Positions 9,842 through 19,347 of a stretch of 64,000 bases of DNA are shown piece by piece. The notes below the pieces were generated by a model, which did no database searches, was not told the origin of the DNA, and saw only the letters and a program-made list of their open reading frames with translations. Position 1 is the first letter of the stretch, and each line of letters begins with the position of its first letter. Made by a program: the position numbers and the translations under genes. Location of the stretch: positions 1-64,000 of the IMG/VR virus record IMGVR_UViG_3300032242_003148, one strand, 5' to 3'. Origin of the DNA: a virus.

Positions 9842-12800
9842 GTTACTCCGCACAACTGGCCAGTAATCCCCCGTTACAATTAGTGCGGGACTGCTTGGCT
9901 TACTGGGGATTTGACAATCTAGAGACTCAGACAATTCTTCGAAACGGGGTGTCTTATACTAGAGGTATACGATATAATACCCAAGGAAATAACCCAGATG
10001 TAGGTACCACTCTAGAGTCTAATAAAATAACCACACTATCAGATTACACTGGTTGGTATGAGAATAATCTAAGTGCATTTGGCAGTGGAGTCCAGCTCTG
10101 CGATGGCGCACCTAATGGTACAATTGGGTCTGATGGTGTTACAGTTACAGCAATATTTAGAGTAACGTCTGTTTATCAGACAGGCTATACAGTTGATCTA
10201 ACGGTAACAAACGCAGGCCCTGAAGACCTAGAAAGATTTTGGAGTATACTGTACTGTGGCTTAGATGAGACTTTAGTTAAAGTAGAGGATCGATATTCGG
10301 GGGCAATATGGGATTATCATGGCCCAACTAATAATAGTTTTGATTACATGGGTACAGACGAGCCTTCTCCAAATTTTTGGGGAGAAGACAACTACTCTGC
10401 AGTTGGTAATCATGGATATCTTTTATCCGCCAGACATACCAGGATACCATCAGGAAGTTCTATAGTATTAAAGCTGACGTTTGATCTACAATTTGGTGAC
10501 GGTGCAGGAATATACTCATTCCCACCAAGTGATAAACATCTATATGCGTATGGTGATATGGTGCCATTGGATATGTTAGTTCCAACGCCATGGGATCCTG
10601 ATCCTCAGCCAACCGTATGGCCACCATTCCGTATGGCAGCAAGACCATATAGTGGATTTCAAGGCTATTTTTTCAACGGACCTAATAGCTATCTTCGTAA
10701 TAACAACAATTCACCAAAAATAGCCAGCATAGGTTCTGGGGACTTTACTATTGGTTTTTTTGTGGCGCCGTCAGGGCCTAATGGAAATCCGATACAAACA
10801 GTGATATCCACAGAGGAAATAGGCACAGCATATCCAGGGTATACAAATGTAGGTTTTTCGGTTTATCTGGATTACACAGCTTATGACCCTATAAATGATC
10901 CTTATAGAGTAGCTTTAGGATTTAAGGTTGGCAATTTTGATCCTGGGCCGGTTTGTTATATTAACACAAATAAAGCTAATTCCGCAAGTGAAATACAAGG
11001 CAGACATGGTACTGATAACTATGGTATTTATGGTAGATTCGGATTTTCAAGCTGGGGCGACTATTCACATATATCAATAGTAAGAAACGAAGGAAAATAC
11101 ACTGTTTATAGAAACTTTCATAAAGTTTTTGAGTGCGATCCAACAGGTATAACTGGGATTGATGTTTTGGCTGCTCCAAGAATAACAATAGGGGGGCAAT
11201 GGATAAATTCTGGTGCAGGTAGTCTTACTAATTTATTTCGTGGTGCGGTTGATGAAATTGGAATTTGGAAAACTGCAATGTGGTGCGGGGAGAGTGAGAT
11301 TTTTATGAATGACCCAGTTATTCCAGACGGTAATCTTGATGGGCTAAGACAAATTTATAATTATGGTGGAGAAGGTGGAGGTGGATTTAAAGGTGATCGT
11401 GAATATATGGATTATCAATACACTTATCCATTTGGATATTATGTATATATACCTGATGAGCTTACAGACTATACAGTTTATTCATATAATAAAATAGATA
11501 TTCCTATAGGGTTAGCAAACGGTTATTTACCGCAGGAATTTTATTTAACTGATGCGACTGCATTAATAAACTATGCGAATCGTGACTCTAGGGATACTGA
11601 CTACGGTATGCAGGGTATTGATTGGGCGCCATTTACATATAACGCAGCCACCCAAACACTATCAGGTAGATACAACGGAATGGCACTATTGAGGGATAGA
11701 ATGTCCAATCTTTTCACTTGGTTTGATGATAATGGTTATGGAGGTTATAATCCTAAAACACACCAAAGTTATAGTTATTATAAAAATCCTAATTTTGGTA
11801 ATGTTGAGGGTCCTACCCCTAGAGGCGATTTTTCTATTTGGTTCTACGATACCGGCGCAGGTATGTCAGATCCTTATGGTAATGCTATTGAGTATAGTCA
11901 GGAATACTTTGCTAGATTAAAGGATATTGTTGCTAGTGGTATAGATGGAGACAGGATGAAAACCGAGAATATAGATATAGCTTATTTAGTCTATATAGAT
12001 ACCTTGAGCACAGTAGGAATGGTAGACCCCGGAAAGATAGCAAGGGTACAGCAGCGATTGAAGTTCAACGTAAATGTACTAAAGGGTTTCACTGAACCCA
12101 AGATAAACAACAATTTTGTAGCAGGAACAACAATACCAGAAATTGTAATAGACTTATCTGATTACCCTCGTGGAAATATAAAACGAGCAGTTGTTAATGT
12201 ATTTAATAATGTGGGATCTCCGTATTATGCAAACCCTCTGCTTGTAGCGCATATGACACCCACGGCGCAGACTCCTAGTACAGAGGTACTAACTGCGACC
12301 ATATCAGGAAAAAAATTAATAATTTCAGGTCTTATTCCGATATATTGGCTAGTACACACTTTCAGTGTAGGATATGGTCCGCAGATAAAAGTTTCTATAA
12401 TTGGAGAGGCGGATACACCTGGTTATGAATATGAAATTTATCATGTCATGGATACTCCCTTACTGGGTGGACCTATAACCCAGATTTCTTTTTCTCCTGG
12501 TTATTTTGAATTAAATGGAGCGCCAATAAATAACACTTTAGATATATATTTTAATCCTAAGCTTACTTTGTCGGAGGTGAATAATGTAATAGCTATGTTA
12601 CGAGATATAGAAGGAATTAACAACAACCAGCTAATATACCGTACATTTACAAATAACGAGAACGGGGATGATCAGCCGCCTGTGGTGCATGATGAACCAC
12701 CAGATATAAATTGGGGGGCAGGTACAGGTTATAGCAGCGTGCTGGGTGTACCTAGTGGACTCACCGTAACTAGAATACCTAACTATTCAATATCGTCTAT

Positions 12801-15800
12801 AGAATCAACTCCTATGGGTACAAAAACTAATCCTTATATACTTTCTGGAGTGGCTAGTAGTGGACTAGTTTTCTGGACAAAAAATGTAACTTATTTTGAA
12901 CTTAACCTACTGTGCTATATAGCACAGGCTCCCCCAAGAGTTCATAACTTTCCAACCAATGGTGAAACAATACCATTAATGTCTAGAGTGGCATACAGAG
13001 ATTTTCCTATTAAAACTGATATAAATATAACTCCAATAAAACATGTGGATATAATTATGGCCCCTGGGCAGCCGATAACAAACAATGTAAACATCCCCAT
13101 AACCATAACTGGGACATTAGTTCCTGACGGACTTCTATCCCCAGGAGTCGGACCATATCCTTATCTTGATTTTAGTTTACCTAATGGAATTTCGATACAA
13201 ACAACACCATCCTATGCTATAGTAGGATCATACCCAGCGCGCCATGCAGTCTACGACGCTGACGGTAATCTTCTATACTATACAGGCGGAGGTGGTGGTG
13301 ACCTAGTAATTTATGCTCAGGGATATAATTGCCTGGTGGCAGCACCAATTGAGTTTCTTGTTGATGAGTTTGAATTTACTCCCAAACAAACTTTTTTAAA
13401 TTTCCATGAAAGGTATGTTCCTCCATTTGTACCAGCAACAAACTACCCTGGTTGGGTAGAGCGTTGGGGTACTCCTATTGGATTACCTCCTGGTGTATCA
13501 CAAGATCCAGCTAGTGGTTTAGTTTCAGGTGCAATAAGAACTGCGGGAAGTGGTACAACCACCTTTAAAGCTATTCATGGCGAGTACACCGTGGATTCTT
13601 ATGGTATTCCCTGGGACATGGTGTATAGCCCACCCCGACCTTTGTATATGATTTTCAATATTCCATTATTTGAATACTCTACAATACAAATACTAACAAC
13701 TGATAATCAATGGCCGTCTGGTAGCATTGGCTTGGAGATAATATCTGGGAGTTTACCTGATGGTATTACTATTGACGGGCAGGCTGGAACGTTAAGTGGT
13801 TACTGCACAGACATCAATTATTCTCCGCAACTTTTAGTTATTCGTTTCTCAGATGACTATGGTGACTTAGGTACGCACACTTATCCAATTTTTACGGCAG
13901 TTAATAGTCTTTTAATTACCCCATCTATTCAACTTAATTATACATTAGGAAATAGTACGTACTCTAAAATAGCTTATAGCGATATACCTATAGATAGGTG
14001 GGTATATAATACTCAAAATTATGCATATACAGGCTATACAAACAATCTACTTCCTTTCGAAATAACAAAAGAAGGCTATATAAAATACACACATTGGACC
14101 AAGGGAGATTATTATAACACTAGAGAATTTAATCTATTTCCTATTGGTGGCAGTACCACATTATTTTATGGTACATCAAATGATCCATATTTTTATTTAG
14201 CTCCCGGAGAATATATTCAGGGTCAAGGAATACCCCCAGGCACCCAGGTAATTGATATAGACTATGTTTCAACACCATATCATTATACTTTAAGTTTTCC
14301 GGCGCAACCTTCCGGGATTATAAAGACCGTGCAGGCGGGACTAGGACTTAAAGTTTATAACAAAAATAATGTATATGAAGTTATCGGTGAAGGGAATTTC
14401 GGGGCTACCCCCCCAGAATTCACAAATGGTAGTGAACAGAATGGTACAGCCATATTAAGATATATATCCAGTTTTTCCGAATACGGAGATACATTCCTAA
14501 CGAAATACGATGCAATCTATGAGACATTGGCTCCTCCACAATTTAAAGTGCAACAGAATTTTTCTACAGGAGGGGCTGAAATAACTGGAATAAGCCATGT
14601 TATAACTTATGAAGAAAAGGGTATACTCTTGGGTGTGATTTGGGTTGTTTCTGGTGGAGACACATTACACAGGTTAGAATTAATAACTCCTGGAGATACA
14701 TTTCAAGAGCGTCACCCAGAAAATAATCCAGATTCTCCTGTACCTAATACATACTCTATACAGGATATTAAAAACCTGCACGATATTTGGGATTCATATG
14801 ACATTATTTACAGACCTACTGTTTATTCATTGAGAGACCTACACAGCATAATACCAGGACCTGGGGCGTATTCTACAGATATATTTATTTCTGCTAATGG
14901 TCAAATTATTCAAGGATCACTAATAACTTATAACGATCCCAAAAGCATAAACTTTAATGTATATTTTACTGGTGGTTCTCTCTCAAATCACGTGTTAAAG
15001 GGATTGGCGTTTGATAAAGACGATATCTTGTATGTAGTAGATAGTACAATGAATAATATATCAAAAATTATAAGCCATACAGACCCAAATACAGGATACA
15101 TCACAAGAGAAGCCGTTGTATATGCTTCTGGCAGTGGCGTGTTTCCATTAAACTCACCATCCTCTATTGCTTTTGATTTAGATTCTAATCTATATGTTAC
15201 AAACCCAGGTAATAACAATATTTTAAAATTTCCACCAGGTGGTGGAAACACTCCAGTGTTGTTTGCTTCGAACATATCATCCACAGCAATAGCTTGTTCA
15301 AATGGCCATAATACACTGTTTGTTGTGGATAAAATAAATTCAAAAATAATAGAATTTTCAACTAGCGGTGAAATTATAAAAACAATATACAGTAAAACTA
15401 TTGATACGGAAAATAGTTTTAATAACCCATCTGCTATAACTTTTCCTAAAAGCGGACTCGACTTTATAGTAGCAAACAGTGTATCCAATCCACAAATTAT
15501 ACATGTCTACAACAACACAGTTTATAGTAATACAGTATTGATAACTATAAATTTAGACAGAGGATTACCAGCGATAACACCTAATCAAACGTTTTCAGGA
15601 ACAATAAATGTATTCTTAGAATTTATTATTTTGAGAGACAACGATAACCAAATAAATAGTTGGCGACTAATAGACATAAATAATGTAAATCTAGAGATAT
15701 CAATAGACCCATACTCAGGCGTGGTATCTGGTGTGCCCGGCATTGCTGGGTTATTCACATATCTTGTAAAAGCCACGAATGACCAAGGTGAGGACACTAA

Positions 15801-16875
15801 AGAAATAACCATAGATATAGCTGGAATTGTCCCTACGATATTGCCTGGACAAGTATTCTCCTTGTTTGTTGGTGATCCTAATAATGCATCAGACGCGATA
15901 CAATACTCAGGAACAACAGCGGATAGCTGGCAAATAGTAAGTATAGTTAGTGGTGGAACACCAGATGTAACTATAAACTTTTTAGGTCAATTCGTGGGAG
16001 CAACCCCAGCTGCTGTTGGTACTTATATAGTTAATATAACCGCCACAAACCGATCAGGAACATCGGCAGTAACTCCTGTAACATTAAATATATTACTACC
16101 CTACCCTGTAGTCACGCCAGGCCAATATGTGTATACAGCAACAAATACAAATATCGATTATGATGTAGCTTATATTGGAAGTACACCAAATCATTGGGAA
16201 TTAGAAATCCCGCAGAATACCACACTAGCTATCTCTAACTCCGGTAAAATCACCGGTAAAATACCTTATGAATCGCAGTTTACCTTGGCTGTGAAGGCCT
16301 CTAATGATTCAGGAATTAGTGAAGAGAGTATAAATATAATCGCTGTGGACTCTCCTCCTATTATAACTACAAACCAAGTATTTAGTGGTCAAATTAATGT
16401 ATATTTTAATAATGCTATACTATATTCAGGCACAGCAAACACATGGAGCTTAACAGAAGAAAATGTTTTACCGCCAGGTTTAACATTAAATACATCAACT
16501 GGGGTTATATCAGGCACACCCACAACCCCGGGAATTTATACAAATATAAGTATAACAGTAATATCTAATAATGGTGGTAGGGATATCAGAACTATAAATA
16601 TAGTTATTTCTAATATAGGAAGCCTTATTCAAATAGCACAAGGCCAGGTAATAAACGCAACAGGAGTAAGTGCATTTACGTTCACGCCAACCTATACAGG
16701 ACGCCCAAACAGGTGGGATGCAGCTAGTCTACCAGCATGGTTAACTATAAACCACACCACAGGAGAATTAACAGGTACAACCACAGGAATAGCTCATGGA
16801 AATTACTCTTATTGCGTATACGCTAAAGATGATTTAGGAAATAGTTCAGCGGCATTTATAAAAATACAGATATAA
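9838..16875 (+). CDS. Giant multidomain structural/adhesin protein (LamG, NHL-like, Ig-like)
   Basis: I chose the ATG at 9838 because it overlaps the upstream stop as ATGA and has GGAGG four bases before it; the frame is also open from a GTG at 9790. The product is about 2345 residues. A LamG-like region lies at about 275-490 (GSGDFTIGFFVAP, YSHISIVRNEG, GAVDEIGIWK). Putative Ig modules of He_PIG type appear near 1210 and 1310 (LPPGVSQDPASGLVSG, LPDGITIDGQAGTLSG). Residues about 1715-1895 carry NHL/beta-propeller-like repeats (GLAFDKDDILYVVD, SIAFDLDSNLYVTN, NTLFVVDKINSKIIEF). Five Ig-like modules of roughly 85 residues end the protein (for example LPPGLTLNTSTGVISGTPT). It is likely a very long fibre or tail-tip protein. 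Confidence 0.7.
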   Translation: MSYSAQLASNPPLQLVRDCLAYWGFDNLETQTILRNGVSYTRGIRYNTQGNNPDVGTTLESNKITTLSDYTGWYENNLSAFGSGVQLCDGAPNGTIGSDGVTVTAIFRVTSVYQTGYTVDLTVTNAGPEDLERFWSILYCGLDETLVKVEDRYSGAIWDYHGPTNNSFDYMGTDEPSPNFWGEDNYSAVGNHGYLLSARHTRIPSGSSIVLKLTFDLQFGDGAGIYSFPPSDKHLYAYGDMVPLDMLVPTPWDPDPQPTVWPPFRMAARPYSGFQGYFFNGPNSYLRNNNNSPKIASIGSGDFTIGFFVAPSGPNGNPIQTVISTEEIGTAYPGYTNVGFSVYLDYTAYDPINDPYRVALGFKVGNFDPGPVCYINTNKANSASEIQGRHGTDNYGIYGRFGFSSWGDYSHISIVRNEGKYTVYRNFHKVFECDPTGITGIDVLAAPRITIGGQWINSGAGSLTNLFRGAVDEIGIWKTAMWCGESEIFMNDPVIPDGNLDGLRQIYNYGGEGGGGFKGDREYMDYQYTYPFGYYVYIPDELTDYTVYSYNKIDIPIGLANGYLPQEFYLTDATALINYANRDSRDTDYGMQGIDWAPFTYNAATQTLSGRYNGMALLRDRMSNLFTWFDDNGYGGYNPKTHQSYSYYKNPNFGNVEGPTPRGDFSIWFYDTGAGMSDPYGNAIEYSQEYFARLKDIVASGIDGDRMKTENIDIAYLVYIDTLSTVGMVDPGKIARVQQRLKFNVNVLKGFTEPKINNNFVAGTTIPEIVIDLSDYPRGNIKRAVVNVFNNVGSPYYANPLLVAHMTPTAQTPSTEVLTATISGKKLIISGLIPIYWLVHTFSVGYGPQIKVSIIGEADTPGYEYEIYHVMDTPLLGGPITQISFSPGYFELNGAPINNTLDIYFNPKLTLSEVNNVIAMLRDIEGINNNQLIYRTFTNNENGDDQPPVVHDEPPDINWGAGTGYSSVLGVPSGLTVTRIPNYSISSIESTPMGTKTNPYILSGVASSGLVFWTKNVTYFELNLLCYIAQAPPRVHNFPTNGETIPLMSRVAYRDFPIKTDINITPIKHVDIIMAPGQPITNNVNIPITITGTLVPDGLLSPGVGPYPYLDFSLPNGISIQTTPSYAIVGSYPARHAVYDADGNLLYYTGGGGGDLVIYAQGYNCLVAAPIEFLVDEFEFTPKQTFLNFHERYVPPFVPATNYPGWVERWGTPIGLPPGVSQDPASGLVSGAIRTAGSGTTTFKAIHGEYTVDSYGIPWDMVYSPPRPLYMIFNIPLFEYSTIQILTTDNQWPSGSIGLEIISGSLPDGITIDGQAGTLSGYCTDINYSPQLLVIRFSDDYGDLGTHTYPIFTAVNSLLITPSIQLNYTLGNSTYSKIAYSDIPIDRWVYNTQNYAYTGYTNNLLPFEITKEGYIKYTHWTKGDYYNTREFNLFPIGGSTTLFYGTSNDPYFYLAPGEYIQGQGIPPGTQVIDIDYVSTPYHYTLSFPAQPSGIIKTVQAGLGLKVYNKNNVYEVIGEGNFGATPPEFTNGSEQNGTAILRYISSFSEYGDTFLTKYDAIYETLAPPQFKVQQNFSTGGAEITGISHVITYEEKGILLGVIWVVSGGDTLHRLELITPGDTFQERHPENNPDSPVPNTYSIQDIKNLHDIWDSYDIIYRPTVYSLRDLHSIIPGPGAYSTDIFISANGQIIQGSLITYNDPKSINFNVYFTGGSLSNHVLKGLAFDKDDILYVVDSTMNNISKIISHTDPNTGYITREAVVYASGSGVFPLNSPSSIAFDLDSNLYVTNPGNNNILKFPPGGGNTPVLFASNISSTAIACSNGHNTLFVVDKINSKIIEFSTSGEIIKTIYSKTIDTENSFNNPSAITFPKSGLDFIVANSVSNPQIIHVYNNTVYSNTVLITINLDRGLPAITPNQTFSGTINVFLEFIILRDNDNQINSWRLIDINNVNLEISIDPYSGVVSGVPGIAGLFTYLVKATNDQGEDTKEITIDIAGIVPTILPGQVFSLFVGDPNNASDAIQYSGTTADSWQIVSIVSGGTPDVTINFLGQFVGATPAAVGTYIVNITATNRSGTSAVTPVTLNILLPYPVVTPGQYVYTATNTNIDYDVAYIGSTPNHWELEIPQNTTLAISNSGKITGKIPYESQFTLAVKASNDSGISEESINIIAVDSPPIITTNQVFSGQINVYFNNAILYSGTANTWSLTEENVLPPGLTLNTSTGVISGTPTTPGIYTNISITVISNNGGRDIRTINIVISNIGSLIQIAQGQVINATGVSAFTFTPTYTGRPNRWDAASLPAWLTINHTTGELTGTTTGIAHGNYSYCVYAKDDLGNSSAAFIKIQI

Positions 16876-16904
16876 TTGACAATACTTAACATGTTTCGTA
16901 TCAT
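16876..16904 (+). promoter_or_regulatory. Sigma70-type promoter of the lysis cassette
   Basis: TTGACA at 16876-16881 and TATCAT at 16899-16904 are separated by exactly 17 bases, a near-consensus housekeeping promoter. Transcription would start near 16911, twelve bases before the first lysis gene. It begins one base after the stop of the giant gene, so the lysis genes can be transcribed separately from the tail genes. Confidence 0.6.
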
Positions 16905-16922
16905 TCTACTAAAACCATTGGT

Positions 16923-17408
16923 ATGGAAAACGAAGAAAACCAGGTAGATAAGAATTCGCAAGCTATAGTAGACATAAATAGAAAACTATACGATCTTGCC
17001 GCTGATCTCAGATCCACAAGAGATACCGCAAGAGATGCTCTGTCTATAGTTATAGGTGTTGATGGTAATAATGGGCTCAAGAGTTCTATGAAGACTCTCA
17101 CAGAAACGGTGGACAGGATAAAGGAAGATTTCTTATTCCTAAGGGAGACCGCACATAACTATAAGGAATTAAAAGGGCTCATACTTAGATTTTTATTCAC
17201 AGGGGCATTTGCATTCTTATTTCAGCTTGGTGGTGTTATCTGGTTTTTCTCTGCAGATCATAAGTCTAATGAAAATATAAGCGTGCAGATCAAAGAGATG
17301 GCACAGGATATAAAGCAAAACCAGCGAGAGAACATGCAAAGAGATGTTGTGGACGCAAAAACTGCAGAGCAATTAAAAGAGTTATTAGAAAAAATAAATG
17401 AAAAATAA
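16923..17408 (+). CDS. Membrane protein with coiled coils, candidate inner-membrane spanin
   Basis: The 161-residue product has a charged, heptad-like N-terminal 90 residues and one transmembrane helix at about 91-112 (ILRFLFTGAFAFLFQLGGVIWFF). A second charged helical tail follows (QIKEMAQDIKQNQRENMQRD..LKELLEK). The end of the gene is overlapped by the start of a small lipoprotein gene, as in Rz/Rz1 pairs. A role as inner-membrane spanin is an inference from this arrangement; an XhlA-like holin accessory is an alternative. Confidence 0.45.
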   Translation: MENEENQVDKNSQAIVDINRKLYDLAADLRSTRDTARDALSIVIGVDGNNGLKSSMKTLTETVDRIKEDFLFLRETAHNYKELKGLILRFLFTGAFAFLFQLGGVIWFFSADHKSNENISVQIKEMAQDIKQNQRENMQRDVVDAKTAEQLKELLEKINEK

Positions 17409-17586
17409 ACATATACTTTTACTCTGTGCATTAGTTCTCACCAGCTGCGCTGTCGCTGCGCCTAAAAAAACACAAATAACCCAAAAAACCAGCGATGACA
17501 TATCATCACTTGGATCAACACTGAGCAAGGCAGAGGGCAAGGCCGTGATACTAAGAACCTGGCTGGAGGCACATCAAGGTGAATAA
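17398..17586 (+). CDS. Small lipoprotein, candidate outer-membrane spanin
   Basis: A 62-residue protein with a short Lys-start signal peptide and lipobox LTSC (Cys at residue 17), so the mature lipoprotein is about 45 residues. It overlaps the upstream membrane protein gene by 11 bases and the downstream one by 8 bases. Rz1-type spanins are lipoproteins of this size that overlap their inner-membrane partner. If correct, this means the host has an outer membrane. Confidence 0.5.
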   Translation: MKNKHILLLCALVLTSCAVAAPKKTQITQKTSDDISSLGSTLSKAEGKAVILRTWLEAHQGE

Positions 17587-18052
17587 ATATATAATCAGCT
17601 TTGCTTTGCTGATTTGTGGGGCGGGTAGTACTAATGCTTTCCCATCTAAAAAAGATATTAGTGACCTACCTAAGAGCCAGATAATAGCCACAGCAAACTC
17701 TTTGGTTAAACTATATGATGTTGCATCCGCTCAATTAGACTCAGCTAAAAAAGATTTGGCTACCGTACAATCAAAGTATGACTTGAGCTTAGCTCAGCTT
17801 AAAACAGCTCAAGATGAAGCACAAAAATATAGGTTAGAGGCCCATAACAACGCCAAGCAGAGGGATGTTGTGGTGTTTGGGTTTGCTATATTTTTCTCAC
17901 TTTGGTTTGGTTCGTTATTCGGTAACCTATTATCTACATTACCTTCACCATGGGGAGTTATTGCCCCATGGATAATGTATGCCGTTGGGCTAGCCACAGG
18001 TTATGCTCTGGGTAGGTATATTCTTTCTTATCTATCTGCTTTTATTCCATAA
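17579..18052 (+). CDS. Membrane protein with signal peptide, coiled coil and two C-terminal helices
   Basis: The gene starts with GTG and has GGAGG nine bases upstream, one of the few good ribosome sites in the window. The 157-residue product has a cleavable-looking signal (IISFALLICGAGSTNA) and a coiled coil at about 45-95 (SAQLDSAKKDLATVQSKYDL). Two hydrophobic stretches lie at about 97-150. It lies between the lipoprotein and the holin-like gene. It may be part of the lysis machinery, but I do not recognise the family. Confidence 0.45.
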   Translation: MNKYIISFALLICGAGSTNAFPSKKDISDLPKSQIIATANSLVKLYDVASAQLDSAKKDLATVQSKYDLSLAQLKTAQDEAQKYRLEAHNNAKQRDVVVFGFAIFFSLWFGSLFGNLLSTLPSPWGVIAPWIMYAVGLATGYALGRYILSYLSAFIP

Positions 18053-18053
18053 T

Positions 18054-18386
18054 ATGCAAAAGTTTACACTATGGATTAAGAAGGTGTTGGCAGAAAACAA
18101 TGGGTCGCCTAGCAGCGTGAGAGTATGCTTATTCTTGCTTGTGGCTGCTGTGGTTGGTTGTGTGGTGTATGTGATAGTGCAGCATACCATACACCATTTG
18201 GATGGAGCTATAATCGACATACCTAAAAATTTAGCAGATCTATTAGCGTTTACAGTAGGAGCATTAGCAGCAGCAAAAACAGGCAGTAAATTCGGAGAAG
18301 AGGGTGCGTCTAGAACATTACCTCCCGCGCCACCAGTCGAAGAGCCGGGCCAGCCAACAGCTAAAGCCACAGATCCTAATATCTAA
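18054..18386 (+). CDS. Holin-like small membrane protein
   Basis: The start at 18054 directly follows the previous stop (TAATATG) and is preferred over upstream in-frame codons that overlap that gene. The 110-residue product has hydrophobic segments at about 23-45 (VCLFLLVAAVVGCVVYVIV) and 58-75 (LADLLAFTVGALAAAKTG), and a proline-rich C-terminus. Two-helix proteins ending in a small GAxxAxKxG-like segment directly before a lysin gene are usually holins. The role is inferred from topology and position. Confidence 0.5.
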   Translation: MQKFTLWIKKVLAENNGSPSSVRVCLFLLVAAVVGCVVYVIVQHTIHHLDGAIIDIPKNLADLLAFTVGALAAAKTGSKFGEEGASRTLPPAPPVEEPGQPTAKATDPNI

Positions 18387-18397
18387 ATTTAAATAAT

Positions 18398-18979
18398 ATG
18401 GTTCCTCTGGCCAATATAAAAATAGCTGATGTTATTAACTCAGCTTCAGGGTCAGACCAATATCTAAAATGGCTGAAGTTTATACTAGAGTGGGAATGTG
18501 AGATAAACAGGGCCGGCTATATCACTATCGAGAATCTAGGAGATGGAGCAGGTATCACAGTAGCAGGACTAACAGCTAGAGATGATGATTTTCCTGGGGA
18601 GGGAATAACTGCTAAGTGGATAGCAGATAAATTTAAAACAGGTTATTGGGACAAGTGTGGTGGGGATACATTTAAATACCCTATTGGCCCTGTAGTTGCT
18701 AACTTTGGTGTTAACTGTGGAATAGAAACTGCAATAATAATGCTACAGCTGGCCATATGCGACCATGGTTTAAGGGTGGTTTGCGATGGTGAGTTAGGTC
18801 CCATCACAATAAAGTCAGCCCTACAATTACCTAATAGCGTTGAATTAGCACTAGGTGTTATAGCAAAGGGAAGAGCAAGGTATAAGAGATTAGCTGAATT
18901 TCACCCTAACCCAAATGCCAGATTCTTGAAGGGCTGGCTAAACAGAACTGACGCACTAACTGCTACTTTCTGCAGTTAG
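18398..18979 (+). CDS. Endolysin, GH108-type muramidase with peptidoglycan-binding C-terminus
   Basis: The 193-residue product fits the GH108 (secretion activator/lysozyme) fold. An N-terminal LKFILEWECEINRAGY supplies the catalytic Glu (E31 or E33) at the place of the usual EGGY motif, and GITVAGLTARDD follows in place of GGxTxxGIT. GYWDKCGG and VVANFGVNCGIETAIIMLQLAI match the conserved C-terminal half, and VVCDGELGPITIKSAL is the peptidoglycan-binding helix region. It cleaves the glycan backbone of the host wall at the end of infection. It closes the lysis cassette and overlaps the convergent gene by four bases. Confidence 0.75.
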   Translation: MVPLANIKIADVINSASGSDQYLKWLKFILEWECEINRAGYITIENLGDGAGITVAGLTARDDDFPGEGITAKWIADKFKTGYWDKCGGDTFKYPIGPVVANFGVNCGIETAIIMLQLAICDHGLRVVCDGELGPITIKSALQLPNSVELALGVIAKGRARYKRLAEFHPNPNARFLKGWLNRTDALTATFCS

Positions 18980-19266
18980 ACATTCTCCTCGTCATCATCA
19001 TCCACAGGAGGAGGTATTGGAGGGGGATTTGGGCCCCTATCATCCATCTCCTCCATATGTAGCGCCTGGTTTCTAAGATGTTCCTGGCAAGCAGAAGCCT
19101 GGGCATCAACAAAGTTAAGAAGCCCTAACCTTATTGTGGGGTTATCATAGCTCTCAAAAGATTCTATTTCGCCCCTATCATTTACCACCGCTAGATAGTA
19201 ACCCCTTGAAAACTCACTTAATTGAGTGAGAAACTGCTTGGGTAATTTGAAGCCTCCCGGTTTCAT
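18976..19266 (-). CDS. Unknown 96-residue protein with acidic-proline tail
   Basis: The product begins MKPGGFKLPKQFLTQL and ends in a proline stretch and a run of Asp/Glu (PPPIPPPVDDDDEENV). No family is recognised. It lies beyond the terminator of the leftward block and has its own possible promoter, so it may be expressed apart from the replication genes. It is convergent with the endolysin gene. Confidence 0.5.
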   Translation of the reverse strand: MKPGGFKLPKQFLTQLSEFSRGYYLAVVNDRGEIESFESYDNPTIRLGLLNFVDAQASACQEHLRNQALHMEEMDDRGPNPPPIPPPVDDDDEENV

Positions 19267-19282
19267 TTATTTATTTTTATTA

Positions 19283-19288
19283 ATTATA
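19283..19288 (-). promoter_or_regulatory. Possible -10 box for the 18976-19266 gene
   Basis: TATAAT on the minus strand lies 17 bases before the ATG, just after a terminator. No good -35 box is seen; a run of T sits where it would be. Confidence 0.3.
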
Positions 19289-19303
19289 TACTAGTTAATG
19301 GCT

Positions 19304-19338
19304 AAAAAAAAGGAAAACCCGCTAGGGCCTTCCTTTTT
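19304..19338 (-). terminator. Rho-independent terminator ending the leftward block
   Basis: On the minus strand AAAAAGGAAGGCCC pairs with GGGTTTTCCTTTTT around a TAGC loop: 14 pairs, two of them G-U. It is followed by T residues. The wobble pairs form only in minus-strand RNA, which sets the direction. It lies ten bases past the stop of the 19348-19716 gene. Confidence 0.8.
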
Positions 19339-19347
19339 AAAAATCTA

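Noticed and set aside
14988-15488. 166-residue minus-strand frame
   Set aside because: It lies fully inside the giant plus-strand gene opposite its NHL-like part and has no independent signals.
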